Assembly (NCBI GenBank): GCA_016858145.1
Contig: JAEHOE010000002.1
Span: forward strand, 2,728,001 to 2,792,000
Length of the DNA stretch: 64,000 nucleotides
Direction: 5' to 3'
Source of the DNA: Edaphochlamys debaryana
Taxonomy: Eukaryota > Chlorophyta > Chlorophyceae > Chlamydomonadales
The notes beneath the pieces are model-generated. The model was not told the DNA's origin and ran no database searches. It worked only from the letters and a program-made list of their open reading frames with translations. Position numbers and translations under genes: made by a program. Below are positions 55,460 through 64,000 of this stretch, in pieces. Each line of letters starts with the position of its first letter. Position 1 is the first letter of the stretch.

Positions 55460-58400
55460 TCAGTCCTCCTCATCTGGGTCAACCTCCACAGTCAGCTCCG
55501 CTGCCGTGATCAGCATCGACCCCATCTCGCACGCCTCCATCTGCTCCAGGATCCGCAGGCCCAGCTGCCGTACGCGCTGCCTGGCGGCGGGATCCAGATC
55601 ACGCGGGTACTGCAGATCCAGCTCGCGATCTCGGCCCGAGGGCCAAGCGTGGGCCAGGGCCAGGAGCGACGCCATCGCCCGGCCCCTCAGTTCCGTGCTC
55701 TCCGGGTCATCTCCGGCCCAGGGCGTGGCGTCCACTACCACAAGATCCAGTGCAGGCAGGCCCGCCAGCAGCGGCAGCGCCGGGAGGGAGATCTCGCACG
55801 GCGGCATGAAGAGAGCACCCTGCAGCGACGAGGCACAGGGGAGTGAACGGGAACGGGAGGAGCGGCAAATAACAAGAAATGGGAAGACCTGGAAACACGG
55901 GATGCGCCTGGGTACAGCCTAATGGTCCCCTCCCTCCAGGCTGCCCCTACCTCCAGGCTCGTCAGGCTATCTCGGATCATCCTGACATCCTGGTAAGAAA
56001 CCTTAATGCCTCTGAGCGTCAACTGGATTGGGCCCAGGGCCGCGACCTCCCGCAGCCAGCGGCCGTGGTTGGGCCTGCCTGGGCCCGCGCCCGCAGTGCC
56101 GCCGTCGGGCTGCAGAAGCTGGTGCGGACCCTCAGCCTCGTACGAGATCTCGAGATCGTCGTGCAGCAACAGACGGTGTGCCTGTACGAACCGCAGGGCC
56201 CCGCACAGCGCCTCCTCGGCGGCGGGCAGCAGGGCGGTCCCCGCGAAACCGCCTTCCTCGATCGGGGCCGCCGTGTGCCGACCAGGAGTCAACAGGAAGT
56301 CGTTTGCCGACGACCCACGGTCAAGGCGAAGAGCCGTGTGCACCTCCAGTCCGGCCAGGACCTCCGGCACCATGGGCGGTGGACTCGTGTAGGTCCCGAG
56401 CCCCAGCTCCCGCAGCCCCGCCGGCAGCCGCCAGCGGGGGATGATGGTCAGGGGCTGGGACAGCTGCTGGGCTGGGAGGGTGAAGCCCCCCACGCTGAGG
56501 CGGGTCAGGGAGCTCAGGGCCTCGGCCAGCTCTGCCACCTCCAGGCTAGCGCTTGGAATCTCGAGCCTCTGTAGGCCCTGCAGGGGTGCGAAGAGCGCCG
56601 GGCTGAGAGGTGCGTCCTCTCGTTGGTGGCTGAGCTGTAGGCTGGTGAGGCGAGTGAGGGCGCCGGTGAGGACGGGCAGGAGCGGCACGGCGCAGGAGGA
56701 CAGTGAGAGGGCGGTGAGCTGGGTGAGGGCCGCGAGCTCTTGCGCCGGCCCCCCGCCAGCCCCGTCCTGCCCCTCCTCGCCGCCATCAGAGAGCCCTAGG
56801 TCCTTGAGGTCCAGCGTCCTCAGCTGCCCCAGGACGGATGCCAAGCCGGGTGGCATGTGCCTGAGCCCCTCCACGCTGAGCTCAGCGAGGCTGTGTAGCA
56901 GCGGGCCTGTGTTATGGGTTGAGCTGTAGCTTGCCCCCTCGGTCCGGCTCGGTCCCGCTGAGGCGCCGCCGCCCTTCGCGCCGCTCGGCGCGACCCCTGC
57001 CTCCTCACCGCCCCCAGTGCCCTCGCCGCCCGCTCCCGCTGAGGCCGCACCGCTGCCCTCCGCCCCCGAGGCCGCACCGAGCAGCATCGCAAGGCCTTGC
57101 GCTGCCCCGTTGCTGGCATTCGGGCTGAGCTCCCCAGCTGCCGTCATCACGAGGGGGGAGAGGTTGGGGAAGGCCCCGGCGATGAGGGGTGCAGTCGAGG
57201 GCGAGAGCAGCTGTGCGGGCAGGTCCAGGGATGCCACGCTAGCCACGCCCTCCCCCGGCCTGCCGCTGAGCTGGGGAATGGCCCGCAGGAGGCCCAGCCT
57301 GCGGTGTGGCACAATGCAATAATGGAGTATGAAACAAGTGGTACCGGGAAGCCGGAGTGGGCAATATGTACAGGGTTTTGGCTCAAGGGGCCAGGCCAGT
57401 TAGAATGCACACGGAGCTTTAAGTAAGCGATCTGGTGTGATAGCCTCTCAAGCCTCCGCTCCCTAACTCCTCATGCCCACCGCCCATAAAGGCATACTCT
57501 GTAGTGCCGCTGCACTGATCTGACATCTGCCTGTTTACTGTTTTCGGTATAAGTAGCACCTCGGCACAACATACTCACGCGCCCTGCTGCCACTCATCCG
57601 GATCAGATTCCGCATCGACCCAGATGCGGACCTCCCTGGGCCTCCGCCCCCGTTGCAGCATGCCGGAGACCCAGGCAAGCACCGTGGCAGGGCTGGGCGT
57701 GGGTGCGGGAGCATGCGGGGAGAGCAGGGACAGGAGGAGGGGGGTGAAACTCATGGGGGAGCGAAGGGGGAGCTTGACGCTGGGTACGCTAGCAAGATGA
57801 CGAGTAAGGAGATTCGTCTAGCTTCATGTGTACCTTGGGCCTCCGCACAGTCGAGGACCAAAGTCCGAATCGCCCCGCCGCTCAGGGCCGTACACGAGCG
57901 GCGCCTCGCATGCCGGGTCAAAGGCCGCCCGGGCGTCCTTGCTGACCAGCCGGAAGGCCTCAGGGCTTGTACACCGGCGCCTGAAGATTAAGAACCTGGA
58001 TTGCGCCTCTGGCACATTCTCTCGAAGTGCCCAGACCCTTGCGAGCAGCGTGGGGTTGTACAGGACTGCAGTCACAGGGTTGGCCGGGGGGCCGTTGCCG
58101 GGAGGAGCTGCCGCCAGCCGCCTGCGGGGAACACACGGGATATGAAGGGCCGGTGAGGGTTTATTAAACTGGTTGTAGCGAGAGCTCAGAGGAGGGCATG
58201 GGTGGCGGGGGTCCATAAGGGGTATCCGTGAGGGGTATCCGTAAGGGGGGTGAGGGAGCTGAGGGGGTCCCTGAGTGGGTCCATAAGGGAGGTCCGTGAG
58301 GGGGGTCCATTAGGAAGGTCCTTGAAGGGGGTTCGGCGCGAGACGAAGGGGGGGTGCCGATTTGTCCTCAAGAGCGAGCGTGTGTGGCTGGGGAGCCGTA

Positions 58401-58560
58401 ACTAGTCTGTCTCTGCACCTCCCTACATGTGCGGGGCTCAGGTCGGGGCCAAGGGGAGCAAGCGGCGACCCCGTGCCCAGTCGTGCCCAGCGCCGCCGCG
58501 AGCCAGATACCTTCGCTTAGCGCCAGCCGCCGAGCCGCTCGAAGCGTCTGTTGCCTCCAT
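55460..58560 (-). CDS. leucine-rich-repeat protein, array copy 1
   Basis: An algal LRR family protein of unknown role. Five exons, 58560-58511, 58121-57834, 57692-57579, 57298-55951 and 55819-55460, join in phase to 719 residues. Exon 1 (MEATDASSGSAAGAKR) was chosen because its phase-2 donor fits exon 2 and copy 2 has the same arrangement. Exon 2 carries an F-box-like block (NPTLLARVWALRENVPEAQS, FRLVSKDARAAFD). Exon 4 holds the repeats: LTQLTALSLSSCAVPLLPVL, LTRLTSLQLS, LQGLQRLEIPSASLEVAEL, LSSLTRLSVGG, GLRELGLGTY. Exon 5 has LPALDLVVVDATPWAGDDP and ends TVEVDPDEED. No membrane segment or kinase is seen. An F-box-like adaptor is one possible reading. It is the only array member with an unbroken frame in this window. 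Confidence 0.8.
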
Positions 58561-59496
58561 AAGAGTGAGGAACACTTCGGCAAAGGGGCACTGCACACAG
58601 CTTTGTGCGAGTAGTGAGGCCCCGTGTCAGCTATGATCAACACGCGCGGAGAGTCGCAATATACTGGGATTGCACTTTACTTCGGGAAAAGTATTCTGAG
58701 TTGAGAGCGCTGCCACAATTTTGACTTGTGTCGCGCGACGGATCTGGTGCAGCTGTTCACAGCTTTGCGTTGAAATAGGTTGCTTTACCTTTACGAAACT
58801 GCCCGCCGACGGTATGAGCGAAGCGCCGGCGCCAGCGCCGGGTTGAGTTGCCATGTTGGCGGGGTACGTGCTTGCCCCAGCTGGACCCGGGGGTCGGCGC
58901 CTGTCGGCCCCCATGTATCGCGTTCTACCTCTTCAGCCCCTCCGCAGCCCCGCACGAAGCCACATCCGTGCGTGCAGTGCATCGACCTCCGTTTGCTCCG
59001 CATTCGCTGCTTGGCACGAACGGCAGTGACGCCTATTCCCGCCTCTGCGTGACTTCAATCTCCGACCACGAACCGTGCCCGGCACCAGTCGCCCGCAACC
59101 GCGCGCTACGTTGGTTTCTACAAACCCTCCCCGCAAGAAGGGGTCAAGCCCCGACTGCTGCGCAGCTCAGTGGTTTTCCAAGGCCAGCGCTTGCCCATAT
59201 CACCGTCAGGCGTTTCCGCGCAGCTCAGTGCTCACTAGCACAACCAGCCGGCATTCAGGACCGCGTCAAACCCGCCCGGCCTGGCCCGCCCTTTGCCCAA
59301 CTATTGCTTGTGAGCTACACCTGCCTGCGGTCCCGTGGGCAGCCCCAGAAGGACGGGCGTGGGTCCGTCAGTCTTACGCAAGACACGCCTCACCCAACAC
59401 CCGCCCGCATGATATCAACCTTTGCACCCTCGTCCCACGCCCTCGCCCTCTAAACAGCATTGACCGCGTCCTGTCCAGCTCATCGGCTGCCCGACC
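58561..59496. other. spacer between LRR copies 1 and 2
   Basis: Upstream region of LRR copy 1 and 3' region of copy 2. No separate gene is supported, and no TTACA (minus TGTAA) was found close to the copy 2 stop. Confidence 0.4.
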
Positions 59497-62267
59497 CTAG
59501 TCTGAGTCTTCTGGATCCGAATCCACGTAGAAGCCCCCGGCCGTGATCAAGATCCGCCGCACACCGCACGCCCTCATCTGCTCGCGCGCCCTCAGGCCGA
59601 TGCTCCGGACGCGCTCCTCCGCCGCGTGGCTCAGGCCCCCACCGTAGCAGAGGCCCACGGTCGGTGGCCTGCCCTCAGGGAGCTCCCGGGCAAGGGCCAA
59701 CAGAGACGCTATCGCCTGGACCCTCAGCTCGGCGCTGGCGGCATCGGGACGGGCCCAGCATGTGGCATCGAACTCGATGTCACTAAGGTGGGGCATGATC
59801 GCAAGGAGCGGGAACGCCGGAAAGGCGACCTCGCTGGGGGTCTTGAAGGATAGGCTCTGTAGTAAAACGGAAAACGGCATGCGGGAAAGGTGGAAGGGGG
59901 CCAGGGCGAAGGAAGGCAATGGCCTGAGTTGGAGGTGGCAGGGCCTGACGCCCACGGCGGGGAGGCGAGCAGGGCGCATGGCAGCCCTTCGGAGGTTGGA
60001 AGGCGCAGCAACCACAGAGTAGACTTAAAGTACGTAACCCTTGCGGGGAGACCAAGGCGCAAAGCGACGAGAGGCTTTCGCGAACGAACCTGCATGCACG
60101 GGCACAACCCAAGCCCCGCCGTACCTCGAGATCCACCATCTCCTCCGCGATGATCTCCACGTCCTGGTACGACAGCCTGATGCCCTCCAGCTTCAGGTGG
60201 GTTGGCCGCAGGGCCGCAGCCTCCCGCAGCCAGCGGCCGTGGTTGGGCCTGCCTGGGCCCGTGCCCGCAGCGCCACCCACAGGCTGCAGGAGGAGGTCTG
60301 ACGCCTGGGCTTTGTAGGTGATGCAGACCTCGCGGCAATTGAACAGTCCGTGCCGGCGCACGAAGCGCAGGGCCCCGCACAACGCCTCCTCAGCGGCGGG
60401 CAGCAGCTCGGTGCCAGCAAAGCCCTCCTCCTCAACCGGCGGGGCCGTGTGACAGCCGGGACGGAGCACGAAGCTGTTGAGGGACGACTCCTGGTCGAAG
60501 AGTAGACCGGCGGGCAGCTCCAGTCCAGCAAAGACCTCCGGCGGCACATCAACGCAGCCCCTTTTGCATAGGGCGAGTTCCCGCAGCCCCGCCGGCAGCT
60601 GCCAGCGGGGGATGCTGGTCAGGGGCTGGGAAAGCTCCTGGGCTGGGAGGGTGAATACTCTCACGCCAAGGCGGGTCAGGGAGCTCAGGGCCTCGGCCAG
60701 ACCCGCCACCTCCAGGCTAGCGCATGGCATATCAAGCCTCTGCAGGCCCTGCAGGGGTGCGAAGAGCGCCGGCGGCAGCGCGTGACCTTGGCTAGTCAGC
60801 TGTAGGCTGGTGAGGCGTGTGAGGGCGGCGGTGAGGACGGGCAGGAGCGAGGGGGCGCAGGCGCGGAGAGAGAGGGCGGTGAGCTGGGTGAGGGACGCGA
60901 GCTCCTCCAGGGGCCCCCGGGCATCCCTCTCTTGGTCCTCGCCGTGGATCAGCTCGTGACCGGGGAGCTCAAGGGTCCTGAGCTGCGGGGCTTGCCGCAG
61001 GACGGTCCCGAAGCTGGGCGGGAGGCTCTTGAGAGTTCCCTGGCTGAGGCTCAGCTTGAGCGCCGTCAGCCGGGGCAGAACGCGTGCAGGGCTGCTGCTG
61101 GGGCCGCCGCCTGACCCCTCGCCACCCTGTTCCCCTGCCTCCTCGCCTCCCACTCCCGCTGAGGCGCCACTGCCCTCTGCCCCCTCTGCCCCTTTCAGCA
61201 GCAGCGCGAGCCCCCTCGCCGCCTCGTGACTGGCATCCGGGCTGAGCTCCCCAGCTGCCGTCATCTCGAGGCGGGAGAGGTTGGGGAAGGCCCCGGCGAT
61301 GAGGGGCGCGGCCGAGGGCGAGAGCAGCTGTGCGGGCAGCTGCAAGCAGGCCACGCCCTCCCCCGGCCTGCCGCTGAGCTGGGGGATGGCCCGCAGGAGG
61401 CCCAGCCTGTCGGGGGTGCGGGAGACACGTCATACAGAAGTGCACCTGGCGGTCGAGATAGGACATGCCTAACCGCAACCGCTTTCCTGCGCCTGTACTC
61501 ACGCGCCCTGACGCCACTCCACCGGGCCTTCTTCCTTAATCTCGATGTCGACCACCCTAGGCCTCCGCCCCCGCCGCAACATGCCCAGAGCCCACTCAAC
61601 CGCCTCGCAGGGGCTGGGCGGAGGGAGGGCGAAGCGCAGAACACATCCGTAGGGAGTTCAAGGTAGATTTAGCGATGTCAAGGACGGAGTCAAAGAGAAT
61701 TCAAGGAGGAAGAGCAAAGCCACGCGCGTCACGCAAAGGCCTTGGTCCCACCTTGGGCCTGCCAGCTCTCTGCCCCGCAATCGGTAGCGATGCGTCTGAG
61801 CGCTAAGTACGAGCGGTGCCTCAGATGCCGCGTCGAAGGCCGCCCGGGCGTCCTTGCTGACCAGCCGAAAGGACCCTATGCCTTTGCACCGGCGGTCGAG
61901 GATGGAGATGCGGGCCTGTCATCTGACAAATTCTCCCCCACCGGCCAGATCTTGGCGAGCAGCGTGGGGTTGAACAGCACTGCAGGCACAGGGTTGGCCG
62001 GGGGGCCCTGGCCGGGAGGAGCTGCCGCCAGCCGCCTGCACGGGGAGCGCCGGGAACAGGAAGGGCGGCTGACGGCTGTTGGGGAGAATGGCGAGGACCC
62101 GAGGGCAACAGCGGGGAGAAGAGTGCTGCACATGCTGCGGCGGGGGTTCGGGGCCGCGGAGGCTACTGGTCAAACCAAAATGTTGGCCATGGTGATGCCA
62201 ACTGGAGCGTGGGACACTGTACGCACCTCCGCTTCAGTGCCGGACTCAAGCTGCTTTCTACGTCCAT
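59497..62267 (-). pseudogene. leucine-rich-repeat protein, array copy 2, frame break in exon 2
   Basis: Paralogue of copy 1 with the same five-exon plan: 62267-62227 (MDVESSLSPALKR), 62035-61752, 61613-61503, 61406-60125 and 59856-59497. The last exon is exactly as long as in copy 1 (360 nt). The repeat exon is intact and open (LTQLTALSLRACAPSLLPVL, LQGLQRLDMPCASLEV, GLRELALCKRG). Exon 2 is 284 nt against 288 in copy 1: after NPTLLAKIWPVGENLSDD the frame slips by one base, the next codons in the correct frame read ARISILDRRCKG and FRLVSKDARAAFD, and the used frame hits TAG. All splice sites remain good. Either this is a young pseudogene, an assembly error, or a shorter product starts downstream. 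Confidence 0.75.
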
Positions 62268-63280
62268 GGCCGGGCGCGGCAGCGAGCCGAGTCAATGCCA
62301 ACGCCACCAAGCGACCTTGCCCGGAGCCAGCCCGGAGCTAAAGCGGTCTAGTAAGCGATGGCTTAGTGATACAGCATCTTCTACGCTCGCTTCTCGCTGT
62401 CTCGCAAAGCCGTGGCACTGACGGTCGGGAGCTGTCAATTTGTTTGAAGTTGTTGAGTTCTGCGCGAGGAGCCTGCGCATAAGTTGCCGGGTACTACTGA
62501 AGCCAGTGAGGGCAATGAGGGCAGTGAGGGCAACACAGTGCGTTGTGGCACGGCCAGCGCCCAGCGGTCGCAATGATTGCCATCGAATGCCGTGCCGCGT
62601 GCCCCGTTCCCGCATCACATGGCCAGCTGCCCTCTTGGGCCCAGCCATACGGGGCTGTATGGTCCCACTTGTGAGCCACCGTGGATCCCAGGTTCCCAGT
62701 GTGCAGCGGTCGGGGGCCACGCTGGGTGGGCCCCGGCTGTGCAAGCCCCGGCTGCAATTTCACTGCGCTAGCTCTGACTTACGAGAACATCAAGCGCTCT
62801 AACAAGCACGACGATCGGTGATTGCGCTGCTCCCACACCCGGTCGTGATGCTTGCGCGCGGGGACTGGGAGGGGGGACCAGGCAGGAAGCGGAGCATGGC
62901 GGGATACCGGTAACGTTTGGCACGGGACTGCGCCAACGCAACAGCGCGTCAGCGCCTCACGCCTTGAGCCGAGCCACGCCTTGAGCCCTCAACACCTGGT
63001 CAAACAGGTCACAAACGTGTCCTCCCAGCGGTCACCCCGTGCATGTGTGCCCAAAGTAGTACCCAGCCTAGATACCCCTAGGCTGAGCCGCCTCCCCACC
63101 ATCGGCCAGTGGTCCCACCCTGCAACTAATGCGACGCGAGACACTAGTCTAGTCTAGTCTAGTCTAGTCTAGTCTAGTAGAGGACCCCAGCACCCCGGGC
63201 ACAACGGCTAGCAGCCCACCAAATCGACTCCACTTCCACGCGCCCTGCTTGCCGCCCCATGGCAACACACCTACGGCCGA
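62268..63280. other. spacer between LRR copies 2 and 3
   Basis: No gene recognised. It contains a pentanucleotide repeat at 63144-63178 shortly before the stop of copy 3 and a small ggcagtgag/gggcaatgag run near 62508-62532. Confidence 0.4.
63144..63178. repeat. (CTAGT)n microsatellite
   Basis: Seven copies of ctagt in a row in the 3' flank of LRR copy 3. Confidence 0.95.
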
Positions 63281-64000
63281 CTAGTCGACGTCGTCCGGCT
63301 CATTCGGGTCGACCTCAACGGTCAGGCCCTCTGCCGTGATGAGGATCGGCTCCACGCCACACGCCTCGACCTGCGCCCGCACCCGCAGACCCAGGCTGCG
63401 CACGCGCTCCGCAGCTGCAAAGCCCAGCCCCTTGACGGTTGACAGGTCGAGCGTCAGCGCCTGCTTCTCAGGCATCGCCTTAACCAGGCCCACGATTGAC
63501 GCGATCGCCTGGCCCCGGAGCTCGATGCTGGCCAGGCCACCTGTAGCCCAGGGCGTGGCGTCCAGGTAGAGCTGCTCCAAGGCTGGGTGGCCCGCGAGGA
63601 GCGTGAGTGCCGCAGGGAGACCTCGCACGGCGGTTCGAAGATGAGGGTCTGCGGTGCGAAGAGAGCGGGGCGCAGGGAGCAGGGCGAGCGAGGGCGCGGG
63701 CCGTGAGCGGTTCGGAGCTTGCAGGGACCCTCCAGATGAAGGCTACGGCAGGATACCGGTAGGTGGCAGAAACTCAGCACGGGCGTACGGTAGTAGCGCT
63801 TGTGCAGCGCGTGCAAGGGCACATTGCATTACCGCTAGTCACGCCCTTCCCTACCTGGAGCTCCTGCATGCCTTGCTTGACCGTCTCGACGTCCTGGTAC
63901 GACAACCTGATGCCCTCGAGCGTCAGATCGGTTGGCCGGAGGGCCGCGACCTCCCGCAGCCAGCGGCCGTGGTTGGGCCTGCCTGGGCCCGTGCCGGCAG
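63281..64000 (-). pseudogene. leucine-rich-repeat protein, array copy 3, partial with frame break
   Basis: Third array member, cut by the window end. The 3' end of the repeat exon (GRPNHGRWLREVAALRPTDL, then LSYQDVETVKQGMQELQ) occupies 64000-63855, and the last exon 63648-63281 follows a good splice site. The last exon begins TLIFEPPCEVSL in one frame and continues PAALTLLAGHPALEQLYLDA in another: it is 368 nt, not a multiple of three beyond the expected phase, and one base is missing near 63611 compared with copy 1. After that point the frame is open to VDPNEPDDVD and TAG. Pseudogene or sequencing error; the upstream exons cannot be seen. Confidence 0.7.

Noticed and set aside
1..64000. Bacterial, viral or biosynthetic-cluster origin
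   Set aside because: Spliceosomal introns, CNOT11, ORC4 and NOP16 show a eukaryotic nuclear genome, and neighbouring genes have unrelated housekeeping roles.

Overview
The window reads as nuclear DNA of a green alga of the Chlamydomonas/Volvox group (Chlamydomonadales). It is very GC rich, codons end almost always in G or C, genes are broken by many short GT-AG introns with C-rich 3' ends, and TGTAA, the green-algal poly(A) signal, lies downstream of several stops. Alanine, glycine and proline homopolymers in the proteins and lineage-type ankyrin and leucine-rich families fit the same picture. The species cannot be fixed from the sequence.

Layout. (1) About 400-9056, minus: a secreted family GH3 beta-xylosidase-like glycosidase in about 20 exons. 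(2) 10498-12975, minus: CNOT11, a subunit of the CCR4-NOT deadenylase. (3) 13445-15561, plus: plastid class II DAHP synthase, first step of the shikimate pathway. (4) 17171-22547, minus: ORC4 of the origin recognition complex. (5) 22926-23504, plus: a nuclear, plastid-targeted Ycf33 homologue. (6) 24587-26995, plus: an ankyrin-type protein with a basic CxC mini-ORF on the opposite strand of its first intron. (7) 28982-31160, minus: ribosome biogenesis factor NOP16. (8) 31575-41235, plus: a 20-exon acyl-activating enzyme related to plant AAE17/AAE18, ending in the peroxisomal-type tripeptide SRM. (9) 41961-42320, plus: a small membrane-anchor/coiled-coil protein. (10) 44738-46143, plus: a collapsed pseudogene copy of gene 8. 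(11) 48248-51445, plus: a long low-complexity protein without a recognised domain. (12) 55460-64000, minus: a head-to-tail array of three leucine-rich-repeat paralogues, the second and third each with a 1-nt frame break, the third cut off by the window end.

I spliced CNOT11, DAHP synthase, ORC4, NOP16, the acyl-activating enzyme and the first LRR gene by hand. Every exon junction keeps phase, giving 493, 506, 614, 213, 833 and 719 residues. Three gene pairs (CNOT11/DAHPS, ORC4/Ycf33, NOP16/acyl-activating enzyme) are divergent over gaps of only 378-469 bp and may share promoters. The genes otherwise form no pathway; this is ordinary mixed euchromatin.

The most unusual object is inside the acyl-activating enzyme gene. 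At 38233-40250 an intron 3' splice site plus the first codons of the next exon is repeated 18 times in tandem, about 117 bp per unit, with a three-unit higher-order period. The same gene also carries a three-fold 154-bp repeat that duplicates an exon end with its 5' splice site (33731 onward), a duplicated last-exon acceptor (about 40978), and a nearby pseudogene. Similar small splice-site duplications occur in the GH3 and ORC4 genes, so local duplication of exon edges looks like a recurrent process here.
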